Shown here piece after piece: positions 27,401-39,389 of a stretch of DNA of 64,000 nt (positions are counted from its first letter, which is position 1; each line of letters starts with the position of its first letter). The stretch covers positions 12,024,328 through 12,088,327 of the forward strand of contig NC_092019.1 of NCBI RefSeq assembly GCF_042242105.1, in the 5' to 3' direction. The notes below the pieces were generated by a model, which was given only the letters and a program-made list of their open reading frames with translations, had not been told where the DNA came from and searched no databases. The DNA is from Pempheris klunzingeri. Its lineage: Eukaryota > Chordata > Actinopteri > Acropomatiformes > Pempheridae. The position numbers and the translations under genes were made by a program.

Positions 27401-30400
27401 TGTAATTACATTTTCTGCAGATTAATAAAAAAACATAACATAAACAGCAACAAAATGACAATATAATAAACAGTCTACAACCTCGTGATAGACGTGCATA
27501 AATTGGCTTCTTAGTTGTATGGGAGCAGCCAGCAGGAATGAAAATCTTAAGTGACAAGGACAGTGGCAGAAAGCTGCACTAAAACATTCGCAGAGACCTT
27601 CATCTGCACCTGTGCTGGATTTATGTCTGCCAGCTCCACCAGCCTCAGGACAGATGTAACTTCAAGGTAAACAGTTCACCAAGGTAAGGCAGCGACTGGG
27701 GGGAAGAGGAGTGGGACTAACAACTCACTTCCTCAAGATTAAACACTGCACAATAACGCTAATGTAGACATGGTTTATGTATTACATCAAAGCATAACAA
27801 CCATGTATTCGTCAGCCGTACTGTGATTTTAGCATACAGGTCAAAAGTCACACATGTTTTGCAGAGACCAAGAGACCTTTGCAAGAGAAAAACAGAACAG
27901 CATATCTCATAACTTCATCGGCAGATTTCTTTGAGACACTGCCAGCAGCATGCACATGGAGGACTCTGTGTGTGCTCTCATCATTCCTCAAGTAGCTTCA
28001 ACAACTGGCCAATTTACTCCTTCCACTACATGTGCAGTGTTACTTCAGTCTAGTCCATCCTCCTGGAGGGCAGCCAGGAGGAAGAGAGACAGATGGAAGC
28101 TCAGGTCACACGTTAATCAAGCAGTGAAATTCTGCATGTGGACACGGATGGGCCCAGATGTGTTTTCTCCATACTTGTGGTGCGTGTATGTGCTCGATCG
28201 TTGTTGGAGAGAGAAGACGCAGAGGAATATCACACCTTGGTGAGCCCAGATGTGCCGCTGAAAGTCGCTGCTGTTCTTCAGGAAGTAGGAGTCACAGTAG
28301 GGGCACTTTTCTGCACGCTGCACCATCATTCCTTTACCCTGCACAGGTGGCGTGTCTGTCCAACACATACATGCAAACATAGACGCGCAAAATGAGATCA
28401 CATTTAGAGACTGAACAAATGCTAATAAAAGTCACAGTGATTTAGAGGGGCGGGGTTGAAATTGTTTTTAGAGAACAAACACTAACAGGTGGTGTGTGTT
28501 TGTCTGTGTGTGTAGATATATTTGTGTGTTCTTTACCAGGGTGAGCTGTTTTGATGTGGTGTTTTAGTCTGTGCTCTGGAAAGCTTTGCTGGCAGACAGG
28601 ACAAGTCACACTCTTCCCCTGCAAACAACAGCAAGACAAACACATGAATACATCTCACAAACCTCAACAAGGGAAACCAATAGGAGTTATTTTTCCAGGA
28701 GAGTCTAGGCTGCTCACCTGTTCTTGGTGCGTCCTCAAATGGGCTTGAAGCTTGTATTTGTCCGGTGTGGTGTATTTACAGCCGGGAATCGAACAAGGCA
28801 GCAGCAAGCCGCTGTGCTTCTGGATCTGGTGCCGCTTTAAAGAGCTTTTGGTGATGGATGAGTAGTTACACTTTGAGCAGTAATGCGAGTGCTCCTTGGT
28901 GTGTGTGCGTACATGGACGTTATAGTGGACTTTGTACCAGAATAGTTTACCTGTGCAGCACAAGGAAATGTGATTTAACACTCAAGCCTAAAAATAACAG
29001 GACAAAACTAAACCAGCCAACTCAAGGGGGTTTCGTTGTCTCACCACAGTATTGACATTCCAGGTCTCCGTAAATTTTCCTGAGCCGTTGGAAAGACTCC
29101 ATATCAAGCCGAGTCTTTGGAAGAGTCGAGAACACCTGCTGGAACGCACTCTGATGGGAAACCTCCGACACCTACCAGGAGAAAACAGAGGACAAGTCAG
29201 ACTGCCAGAAGCAAAGCTAAGGACAACATAGTAAAAGTAAAATTAGTTATGTAGTACAGACACATAAATGAATTAACCTATAATATGTAATAATATGATC
29301 ATTTTAAATACAATACTCCTAATATAAGAATCACGAGGAGTAATTAATAGTTTATGAATTAATTTACCTTTTCAGAATGTGGAGTTTGTCCATCTTCCTC
29401 GCGAGGTGATGATGACGAAGATGTGTGTGTGTTCTCATCCGCTGGGTGTGTGTTTTCTTGAGTCCCGTGCTCCAACAGAGTGGTGTGAGCGCTTTCTGGC
29501 GGTGCTCCTATTGAATGGTGTTCAGCTGCGGAGGTGCGTGAGTCCGCCGCACAGTCCTCCGACTTCTCTCCGGCTGTTGCTTCATCCCGTCTGTCAGAGG
29601 AAGTTGTGGTCTCCATAGAAATGACTTGATAGAGCACTTCTTGACAACCCTCTTGTGCATTTCCATTTTCTCTCTCCGTCTGTCCGTCTATCATCTGCAC
29701 CTCTTCTGCACCTTCATCCTGACGTTGAACTGGTGCCTCCTCCTTCTTTTGCTCCACATCTTCGCTCTCTGCTACTTCCAGCTGCTCACCTTCCCCATCT
29801 TGCCACTCCTCCTGTCCTTCACCATTTCTACTATCCTCCTCTCTCGTCCTCTCACCTCCACCGTCCTGCTCTATCCTGTGCTCTTCCGTCATCCCTTCAT
29901 CTGTGGCTTCCCTCTCCTTATCCTCCCACATGCCTCCTCCAGGCTGCATCAGATAGTAGCTGTTGTTGATACAGTCGGCGAAGGCCTGCTCCTGGTCCAG
30001 CTCAAGGTGAGTTTCTTTCAGGTGAGTCTTCAGCCTCTGAGAGCTGACAAACTTCCCGTCACACACACAGCACACGTACAGGAAGAGGTGTTTCCTGACA
30101 TGGGCAGTGAGGGCGGCGATCTTGGTTGCAGCATGGTCACAGAGGAGGCAGGCGAAGGGACGCTGGGGCCCATGGACCAACAGGTGGCGCTCCCGCTCAA
30201 GCTGGTTCTTAAAGCGTCGGTTACAGGTGGGGCAGTGGTAGAGGAGCTGTCTGAGGCCCTGACGAGTCTTTAACCTGGACAACATGGACAGATTAGGTGT
30301 CAGGTGTCAGGTGGTTGTTAAACAAGGTAGATAGAAGGATAAAATTATGAATATTGTGTGAAATAAACCTGAGTTGTTGGTAGCTCTGTTGGACAGCAGG

Positions 30401-33400
30401 GTCTTTTAGGTTATGTCGTTTCTCCATGTGTTTCAGCAAGTTCTTTACATCGGAGTACTTTTTCTCACAGAAACTGCAGTGCTGCTTCACCTTCATATGG
30501 ACTCGCTCTATGTGGACCTGCATTGGCACAAACACAGAGTTACAAATAAAAATAATAATAAAAGGGCTTCACATGTAGCACTAATTATGCTAAGGATATA
30601 ACAGTGTAACTAATTATATCAAGGACGGTACCTTTAGGTGTCCTGGGCTGAGGCAGTTGAAAGGGCAGTGCTGACAGCTGAACTTCTCTCCTGTGTGCTT
30701 CCTCAGGTGAACATTCAGATTGGCTTCAAGGGAAAATGAAGTAACTTAATGAGTGACAGGAATGTTAAATAGTTTCTAACTGCACGTTTTATCATTTTGC
30801 CATTTAAGATTTGCAGAAGTTATTGTGGTCTGCTATATGTTTTACAAATGCTCCCTGTAACTCTATGTTGCTTGTTGGTAACTACTGATATTTCCAAATT
30901 TCCTTGTATGGAGTATTACTCCCTTATCCCTTATTGATTACAATAATCATTATGAATAACTAAAAAGGTACTTGATTATATGTTTAAAGGAGCAGTTAAG
31001 ACTAAAGATCTCACCAGCCCCCTACCACCCATGAAGCAACACATAGAAACTGTACTATCACCATTAATTTATACTATCTCATAAAGGAAAAAAAATCTCT
31101 TTATCCAGGTAAAATTTCTAGGTGGACTCAAAAGCAGTTTCTCCTATGTGCCGGTGAGCCTTGATTTACCTTTGATGGCCGATGCATAGTCACAGTGTGG
31201 ACACTGGAACGGTTTCTCCTGGGTGTGTGTCCTGAGGTGGGCGACCAGTGAGTGTCTGAATTTAAAGATCTTATTACAGAACTCACAGGCAAAGATCTTC
31301 AACTGGCTCTGGAGTAAACTGGGAGACAGAGAATAACAATAATAAATGTAACCATTGGCCAGTGTCACTGTATTCACTAATATCCGATTGTTTATGTTGC
31401 TAATACAACAGATCAATCTCTTCGTCTGGCTCTAGGCTGCACAGATAACAACATTACCAAGAAGCAAACAAACTAGACAACTTTTAAAATAGGAAAAACA
31501 AAGTCAAATGTCTCTCTTCAGAGCTGAACTCAGCTGCACTTTACCTCCAAACAAAGATACACCCTCTATAAAATAAAATTAGTATTCATACATTTAATTA
31601 AAAACATATTCATACAGTACTTGGTAGCATCTTGCTTGATAGAATATTCCTGGAAGCCTTTGCTGGGTGCTTCTGCTGTTGTTGCTGTTGTGGAGGTCGG
31701 GTTAGAGCTAGGACAGAAAACGAAGGGATCAGACTGCTGACAGACGAAAACACTGATGGGTCACAAAGCTACACAAAGAAACTAGCAGGACCTTTACAAC
31801 ATTATGCAGTATGCAGTTTATACGCAAACTTTTTTATATCATTTTTGTTTTTCTATATCAAACTTACAGTCTTTTCATTATCATGACCATTAAATATGTT
31901 TTACATACAAAGAATTATAGGACAGTTTCCATTAAAATTACCTTGGCTCCTGATCTGTTTTAGAGTTACCTTCGCAGGCAGGGGCTTCACTTGCAAGGTC
32001 TTGTGACTCAGTCTGAAAGACTGCAGACTGTTGACGGCCCAGAAAAACTCAATAAATTAACCCATATAACACTGGGATTCACAGATCAATTCAAATTAGA
32101 AATTAGAACAATAGGTAGGTAAGAAAAACATTTTCTTACAGAATGATCACACTTGAAATTCAGTTGAATTGCAAAAATGCTAAAACAATGTGCATTATAA
32201 AATTATTATATTTTGCTTTTGAGCCAACATCAGCGGATGCTTTATATCACTATACAGGCTGTGAACGTTTTTTATAGAGAGAAGTTTCTGTATAAATTGC
32301 TCTAGAAAAAGGTCTACACGCTGTCCAGAGTAATGTATGTAAATTTTCACTAATGTGAGCACAAAAATTTAACTCTATACACAATTATTATATTATTATA
32401 TAGCATTATTATATAGTGGAAGTATAAATCTGAGACATATCTAAAACCAGAGGAAATAAAACCCTTTGGCTCGATAATGCTAGGGGTGAGATTTTAAATT
32501 TGTATGCATCAACTTTTCAATGTTCCTGTGTGTTCTTATGCCTACCTGAGGCTGAGCTTGGATGGCCACAGATTCAGCAGTTTGTGCCGAACTGTCCTCC
32601 ACTGGAACCATTTTGGAAACACCTGTTGAATTGAGGTTAACACATCTGGCTTTTAAATATGTTGTCTACAACAGTTGAATGTATAGTTAGCTAAAACGTA
32701 GAAAAAAAAAAAGTAGCCTGAAAACAAGCTCTGTAAGACTAACCTGGAAGTGTTTCATCTTCTGTCAGAACAACACTGATGACCGACTTCTTGTTTCCCG
32801 TTGCTAGGCCTCCTTCTTTGGAGATGCGGCTTCGGTTGGTTCTCGGGGGTCTTGAGCCGCCCACGTCTACGAGCAGAGAGCAAGAAACAGTAACAACACT
32901 AACACATTATCTGACTGCTGACGTTTTTACTGTCCTTATAGGATATACAGTAAATACCCATCACAGCAAACATCCATCACAATCTTCGCTCTCGTAATTC
33001 ACCACACATCATATTTAGCAGAGAATCTCTCTCCTGGTAAGAAGTAATCTAATGAAACCATGTGCTGATCTTAAACGTACCCTTTTCTCTCACATGTCCT
33101 GGTCTGGCTGAGTTTTGTTGTGTTTGATTTGGATCAGCTCCCCCTGGATCCAAACTCCCAGAGCCCACAACTCCTGCTGCACCACAGATGCTTCCTGAAA
33201 ATTATCATTTGTTTATTAATCAGAATCACCTGAATTTACAAGAACAATGCATTCAAGTAAATTATATTCTTCTGTATTTAATAATCTATACTTATAGTAA
33301 CCCCCCAACATGCTCCCTCTGGTCACCCTTTACTGTTTTTTGGTGGCCTCTTTTAACTTGGTTGCACATTTTAACTTTTTCTATTTCTAGTTCATTTCAG

Positions 33401-35347
33401 TCCTCACTGTTCTCCTCTTCATCCTCCTCCTCTTCATCTTCTCTCAGGCAGATGTGTTTGAGGATCTGTCGTCTGTTGCTGAACGAACGATGACAGTCTC
33501 TACATTCCAGCCCCAGTATCCCCTCATGGTTTTCACCTAGAAAAAGAAAACAAAAAGTAGAGTCAGACTATTAAGTGACTTTTAAGAAAAGTTAGGTTAG
33601 CTGCCCAAAAAAAACGAGCAGAATGATTTGTGAGCAAATAAAACTGTGTGTCCGTTGTCACTCAGCCAGCAAGCAGCAAGGTGATATTCACAACTTTTAC
33701 ACTTTTTACATAGACACTTTGTAAAATAGGCTATCAACTCTGAGCAACTATCTTCTCTCATGCATACTTATCCTGTCATCAGCATGGAAAAGAAAGAATT
33801 AAGGGATTTAAAATGGTAACAGTGCTACCTTCATTTGTACTATATTGTCTGTCTCCCTCCTCTTTGTTCCCTTCTTCTTTTCTTTGAACATTATCCTTTG
33901 GAGAATGGGTGGAGCCAGCCTTGCCCCCTGTTAAATCTGTGCGTGTCTTCTTCGTAGAGCCTTTTGGTCGTCCTCGTTTTCGCTTCACTGGGCCCTCTGT
34001 ACGATAACAACATAGCAGAACAGAGAAGAAGAAGATTTCTATTAACAAATTTCTCTAAGAGACTAGAATCAATTTTCCACGTAGCCAAAGCCTGATTCAC
34101 TATACTATGTCTTTTGTCATAGAATGCCATTGCTATCCCCCAAATATAATGAAAACAGATTGAAAAAAGCATTTAAATTCTCTTGTAGATAACTTTTTAT
34201 GAATTTGAAAGAGGCTTGCGTCAAATACAGCACTATACTAATGATCTTGCACTGATAATCAAGTGCTAGTTATCATGGAAATAATACCACACTACTCTGA
34301 CCTGCCAGTGTCTCCACAGGTTCTCCTTCAAGCGGCTGCAGAACAATAATGATGCCATCAGGAGGCTCCTGCTGGGGGTGCAGCAGGGAGCAATGGGCGA
34401 GCAGCTGAGAGCGACTGGGAGAGAAGAGGTTGCACAGCCGACACATGAACACAGAACCAGCTGGAGAGACAGGGAGAGGACAAGTGGCAGATTAAGTGAC
34501 AGACAGAGGGGAACTGACTGATTTAAAAGGGAGTGTTGGAGCACATGAAACAGAGTTAAAAATTAAGTAAAGACAGGAGAGAGTGTGCAACTTTTTTGCA
34601 TTTCATACACTGTTACGTAACAGAGGGTGGCATGTATGTTTGCTAGAAAAAATGTTCGAGTTTCAGCCACTGATTTGGTTTCTGTAATTTCATAATCAGG
34701 CTCTAACAGAAAAGGCTGTTTGGGCTCATGAAAACCACCAGTCTTATTCACAGCCGGTCTCTTGATAGGAAATGCATTGAATATTAAGGGGGGGCTCAGA
34801 CCCATAATAAGTTAAATTAGAATATCAAATATCAGCATTGTATTAAATATAGTATTATACATTCATATTTTGTTGATGTAACTTATATGGTTCACAATTT
34901 ATAGCACAGGATAATTCTTCAGTCATGCTTGTTAAGTTTTCTCAAACAGAGTAATATGTTGCTTTTCTTTTTTGTAAAACTGATCATAATCGTGACCATG
35001 AGGAAAAAAACATTTTAAATTTGAGCTACACCGTTGATTTTGAATGTTAGTTGATGTGCTTCCGTTTCAAATAAGGTCTATAACTTTTGACTTTCCTCGT
35101 TTATAATCTAATATCATTGAGCTGGAGGGGCTAACAGTAATCAAGTGACACTTTGAGCCCAGTCGAAAACACGTCTAAGCCTACAAACAGCTGTCCACTG
35201 TGAACAAAACAGTAAAACACTCTGAAAATCATCTTTTAAACTGAACACGTTTGTTTATTTTGATTTGGCCCAAACTAATATGAAGACCCGACAGACATAT
35301 TCGAGTTGAAGCTCGCTGAAACTCTCACCTGCTTTCTGTCCATCCAT
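24461..35347 (-). CDS. zfat: Zinc finger and AT-hook domain protein Zfat
   Basis: Nuclear DNA-binding protein; in mammals ZFAT acts in haematopoietic and immune-cell survival. Coding exons, in gene order: 35347-35329, 34460-34302, 33996-33829, 33536-33408, 33194-33081, 32866-32744, 32622-32546, 32020-31970, 31736-31621, 31318-31170, 30723-30632, 30517-30369, 30274-29368, 29171-29045, 28950-28718, 28618-28537, 28355-28236, 27178-27005, 26793-26705, 26259-26121, 25845-25739, 25122-25035, 24837-24461. All phases join, giving 3789 nt (1262 aa; human about 1240). Features: N-terminal C2H2 finger (exon 2), AT-hook [13 protein letters not shown] (exon 3), one C2HC-like finger (exon 4), then about 17 fingers in three groups separated by the long acidic part of exon 13, and the C-terminal [12 protein letters not shown] motif typical of ZFAT. 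The start MDGQKA is a tiny 19-base exon. Exon 8 (51 nt) has two possible acceptors, but only the 51-nt form keeps the frame. Exon 20 has a weak donor. The assignment is very secure. Confidence 0.95.
25360..25640. repeat. Dispersed teleost repeat in a zfat intron
   Basis: Carries the recognisable blocks GCTAATATGCTCACAATGA, GCTAATTAGCACTAAGCAC, AATTTTGACCTGATGGTGG, ATTCATCCTCGGGGGATTG and AATTTCATAGCAATCCATCC, in the order found in a very common non-autonomous fish repeat. It shares part of this with the fragment at 13068-13165. Class unresolved. Confidence 0.7.
27179..28235. other. zfat intron 17 (1.06 kb)
   Basis: Intron between the exons at 28355-28236 and 27178-27005. On the minus strand its acceptor is preceded by a TG-rich run (GTTTGTACGTGTGTGTGTAG). 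No coding or repeat family recognised inside. Confidence 0.5.
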
Positions 35348-38300
35348 GACTCCAGCATCCAAAACAAGAAAGGAACATTAATATATAGACTGAATATAAT
35401 CCCTGAATTTGGATTTAGAGACGTAATTTTACATTACGCAGGTAGAAATTTCTGTCGAATCTGCCACACGAATCCTTCCGACCAGCGGAAGCAGACAGGA
35501 CCCAGTGACAGTGCAGCCGGCTGAGCAGTGCCCCCTGTGGCCGGAGGACTGTACTGCGGCTGAAAGGTGAACTGCAGCTTTCCTAAAAAATAAATAAATA
35601 AGATCAAATAAGATTTGATAGAATTGAAATAAAAAAGTATAAAAATAGAAACTATATAGTGCACAAATGGGAGATATTGCACATTGTGAGGTAAGGTAAA
35701 AAGATTAATAAATATATTACTCAGAGTGAGATTGTTATGAATTGATAGATTGCATTGTTGGTGTACAATATAGTGCTGCTGTTGTCATTTTTGGTGCAGT
35801 GTGGTCTACACACACATAAACACATACTTTAACAAACAAAATCTTGTAGTAACATCTTTAATTTGTTTTATATTTGTCAGCAGGTCTCAGTACTTTTAGT
35901 ACATGTTTTGGGGGTAATACGGTGAATCTCATAGAGTTGTTCTATGGTATAACATTTATGGTGGTTGTGTGTTGGAACAAAATGGCAAAATACAGTTAAT
36001 GTAACATATTGTGGAGGTAATGAGGAGACTATGCAAAATCAAAAGTGATTGTTAGCAGGACAAGAGCTAAATTATGGCTGAAATGTCTGACACCTAAGTA
36101 CTGAAAATAGTTTTTCTTATTCTAAATAAAAGATTTACTGCAAAATCATTGTATTTATATAGATTGGAGCGATTGGAGTGGATTCTCCATGTTTTAATCA
36201 TATGAAATCTTAAGGATGCATTATAATATTACAGGCCAATCATCTGATCAATAACTGATTTGGAAAAGTGCTGTCAAGTCTTTAATCAAAATAGACGTAC
36301 AGAACAGACTAGACACATTTTTTATCTTGCAGACTCCAGACAGAATAGTTCTTACTAACTATAGTGACTTCAAAACATTACTTGTACAAATTTGAGACAG
36401 CTTGAGTTTGAACTGCCCTTGTCAACAGCAACAAACCTCAAAAACAACTAACTGCTGCTTATATTTCATAATAGTTTACAGGCACGCTCACTTAATGGAG
36501 TTAGCCACGATACTGAAGTGTGGGAGTACAAAGGAGCCTCTAGGAGGAGACGTGAGTAGGATGAATTATCCTCCTTTAGGCCCTGGACCCACTTCCTATG
36601 AGGAACGCTTGATTTGATGAAGAAAGAACTTTTTAACTGCAAATTAATGAGTTACAGGAATGTAAGGAAAGATTTGCAGTGAATGCATATAAATACATTT
36701 TTGTTCATTTATGTTTTTTTCTTGTTTTGACGTTTTCTTGCATAAACAGCAAGGGATTTAAAGTGTTTGGGTTTAGGTGGGAAACTGCTGCATGAAGTCA
36801 TTTTAGGTGAGTAATCTGCTGAGGATCGTTCACTGCTCTCTGATGAAGGCTTTCATGTTGTTATAATGGTGTATTGTTATAAAGTAAACTGTTTATCATC
36901 AAGTGCATACTTATACTTATAAATCCATTAGTAGCGACAATAGTGAATCTTTTTTTTATTATAGAGCTCATAAAGAAGTGAAGCCGATCATTCAATTTGC
37001 TGCTTTCCACTGATTTATTTTCTTTTAATGGCTCATTTATTCTCCTTAACATGGTTTAACTAATGTCTTGGATTTTGCCTACAGTATAAAGTGTTTTTTG
37101 TGATTTTAGGTTTCATAGTTTGTAAGACAGACAGAGGAGTTGGTGAAAAACTAGTAGATATATAGGTGACAAAACCTTTATTAAACAATGCAAGAATTTA
37201 CAGACATACAGACATTTACAGCATTTGTTTTTACATTAAAAAAGTGTCAGCTCAGGCCAGTCCAAGTGCTTTACAACAGCTAAAGACTACCAAACACACA
37301 CACATATTCAAACAAACACACGCACACATTTCATATGAACAAGTAAACTGTAGCCAATTGGTTTATAAAAGTTAAGCTCTGAGATAAAGATGGTAGATCC
37401 TCTTTCCCCTCTAATTCTCTGCTGCTTCTTTACTTCTGTTTTACACCCGCTGCTCTCATTTCTTTCTCACAAGTTGTTGTTCAAGACATTAGTTCAGGTT
37501 GAAGATGTTTTTTACAACACAGACGAAGAGGAGACTATCACACAGAACCTACTAACAATTTTTTTTTAAATGCATGCTCAATCATCAGCAAAAATAAAAT
37601 CACAAAAATATTTAGATAATATATTTTGGTGTTTTTGCCTTTATTGGACAGTTTTGCCTTTGTGGGATTAATAAAGATCTTTTCTTTCTGTTCTTTTGAG
37701 AGTGACAAGACAGACGGGACACGGGGAGAGAGGGTAAAAATGAATAAACTATGACTATGAAAAATGAAAGAAGTGCTTAAAGGAGTTGATCACATGCAAC
37801 ATTCAGGAACAATACAAATGAATAAGTAAACACAAGCACAAGAAAATATGCGTAAGATACTGTAACCTAGATGTGATGATGCGCAGTAATATCTGTGCAA
37901 GGATTAGACCAATGACTCAATTTATCCACATATCAGGTCCTGGATTAAAACTGAGAGATTGTGTCATCGGCTGCTGATAAGGTGAAAACTCCTCCCTGAC
38001 ACATGAACATAAAAAATATATTTGTAATACCTGCAATGATTTCATTTTATTTGCACACTTTTGTTCTCAATGAATGGGACCCAGACTGACCTCTAGGAGA
38101 TTAAAACTGATAAAGATACCTCATTTAATATTATTTACAACTAGTTTACATTTTCGAATGTGAAATCTATCATTATTGTAGTGTTATTGATATTTCTTTT
38201 TTGAATAAACATACGTAGGCTACTTTAAACCTGGCTTGAAACCAGCTGCTGCTAACAAAGACGCTTCATTCTGTGAGTGTCAGTAAACAGAGCATGATAT

Positions 38301-39149
38301 AATGCACACACTGATATGTAAACAGATAACTTGAGCACAATAAAGTAATGTTAAAACAGTGATTGTGACAAAACCAAGCCAAGGCTTCTCGTTTACCAAA
38401 ACGCTTCATTGAGCATTTTTGAAGGTGATTTTCATAGTGATTGTAGATGAATGCAGAAAATGCTAGGATGAAAATGAGCCCTTATATGTCCAGAATAGAT
38501 GCCAACAGGAATAAGTTATTTAAAAAAAAAAGGATTAACGGACAGTATGTCACAAGGGTGACATTCAGACCATAAATCAATGTGAAAGAAACACAGAAAC
38601 GCAGCATGTAATTTTATATTGTGACAATATTGGGGGTGTTTAAACATATTGAACATCAACAACCATTCAGTGGTATTTTCAGAAAAATATCCAGTATTAT
38701 TTGAGGTTTTGAAGGCCAACAAAACAGGTTTTTATCATATTAAATCAGTCTTACACCAAATATGTCGAGGTGTCCCTATACAGTAGGTGCATACTATGGA
38801 ATTTAAATTTTTTTTTATTCCAATGCGATTCACAAGCCTCAACACATTATCCCTGATCCAGCTTTGTGTCTATTCCAGAACTATCCAATAAAGCAGACAT
38901 GCCTCAGCAATTAGCTACACAACATAACATCTTTCTTCACTGTGAACTATATCATGAAGCAAGCATTCCAATCAAATAACCTTTACAAGAAATCATTACA
39001 AACGAAGGAAGAAAGACGGGTTCTGATAAGATTGATTTAAAACATTCAAATGAAGCTCATGAAGCCCTTATATTTAGTGTTTTGTGATGGTGACACAAGG
39101 CTTGTAAGTGGATTCCTGAGAGCGTTTGTTGAGGGGTACAAGATGTCAG
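35348..39149. other. zfat-ptp4a3 intergenic region and probable ptp4a3 3' UTR
   Basis: The right part next to ptp4a3 is expected to hold its 3' UTR. Minus-strand AATAAA hexamers occur at 38814-38819, about 37640 and 37177-37182; I cannot tell which is used, so the UTR could be 0.4 to 2 kb. The left part includes the zfat promoter. The rest is AT-rich, with no coding family recognised. A short open frame at 36402-36617 has no support. Confidence 0.5.
35475..35491. promoter_or_regulatory. Opposed ETS core motifs upstream of zfat
   Basis: CTTCCG at 35475-35480 (CGGAAG on the minus strand) and CGGAAG at 35486-35491 face each other with five bases between, about 130 bases upstream of the zfat start codon. 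There is no TATA box. ETS pairs of this kind are typical of TATA-less vertebrate promoters; the use here is inferred. Confidence 0.4.
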
Positions 39150-39235
39150 AGTGTGTGTGTGTTTCTGTGTATGTGTGTTTGTGTGCATGTGTTTGTGTAT
39201 ATGTATATGTGTGTGTGTGTGTGTGGTGTGTGTGT
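39150..39235. repeat. TG-rich microsatellite just after the ptp4a3 stop
   Basis: Imperfect TG/TATG repeat that begins directly beside the ptp4a3 stop codon at 39236-39238. In the mRNA it would be a CA-rich stretch at the very start of the 3' UTR. Confidence 0.85.
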
Positions 39236-39356
39236 TCACATGGTGCAGCACTTGTTCTTTTGCGCGTGAGAGTCTTTGAAGCGGAGTCTGTGCTTGGATC
39301 GATATTTCTCCAGGAAGGTTAGCTGTTTACTGTTGATGGCTCCTCGACGCTTCCTG

Positions 39357-39389
<33 letters not shown>

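Noticed and set aside
29626-30273. 215-codon plus-strand open frame
   Set aside because: Exact antisense of zfat exon 13, whose finger motifs and splice phases fix the coding strand as minus.
31970-32012. 43-nt version of zfat exon 8
   Set aside because: It reads open in isolation (TESQDL...) but ends in a phase that cannot join the next exon without a stop or loss of the GFQEYSIK frame.
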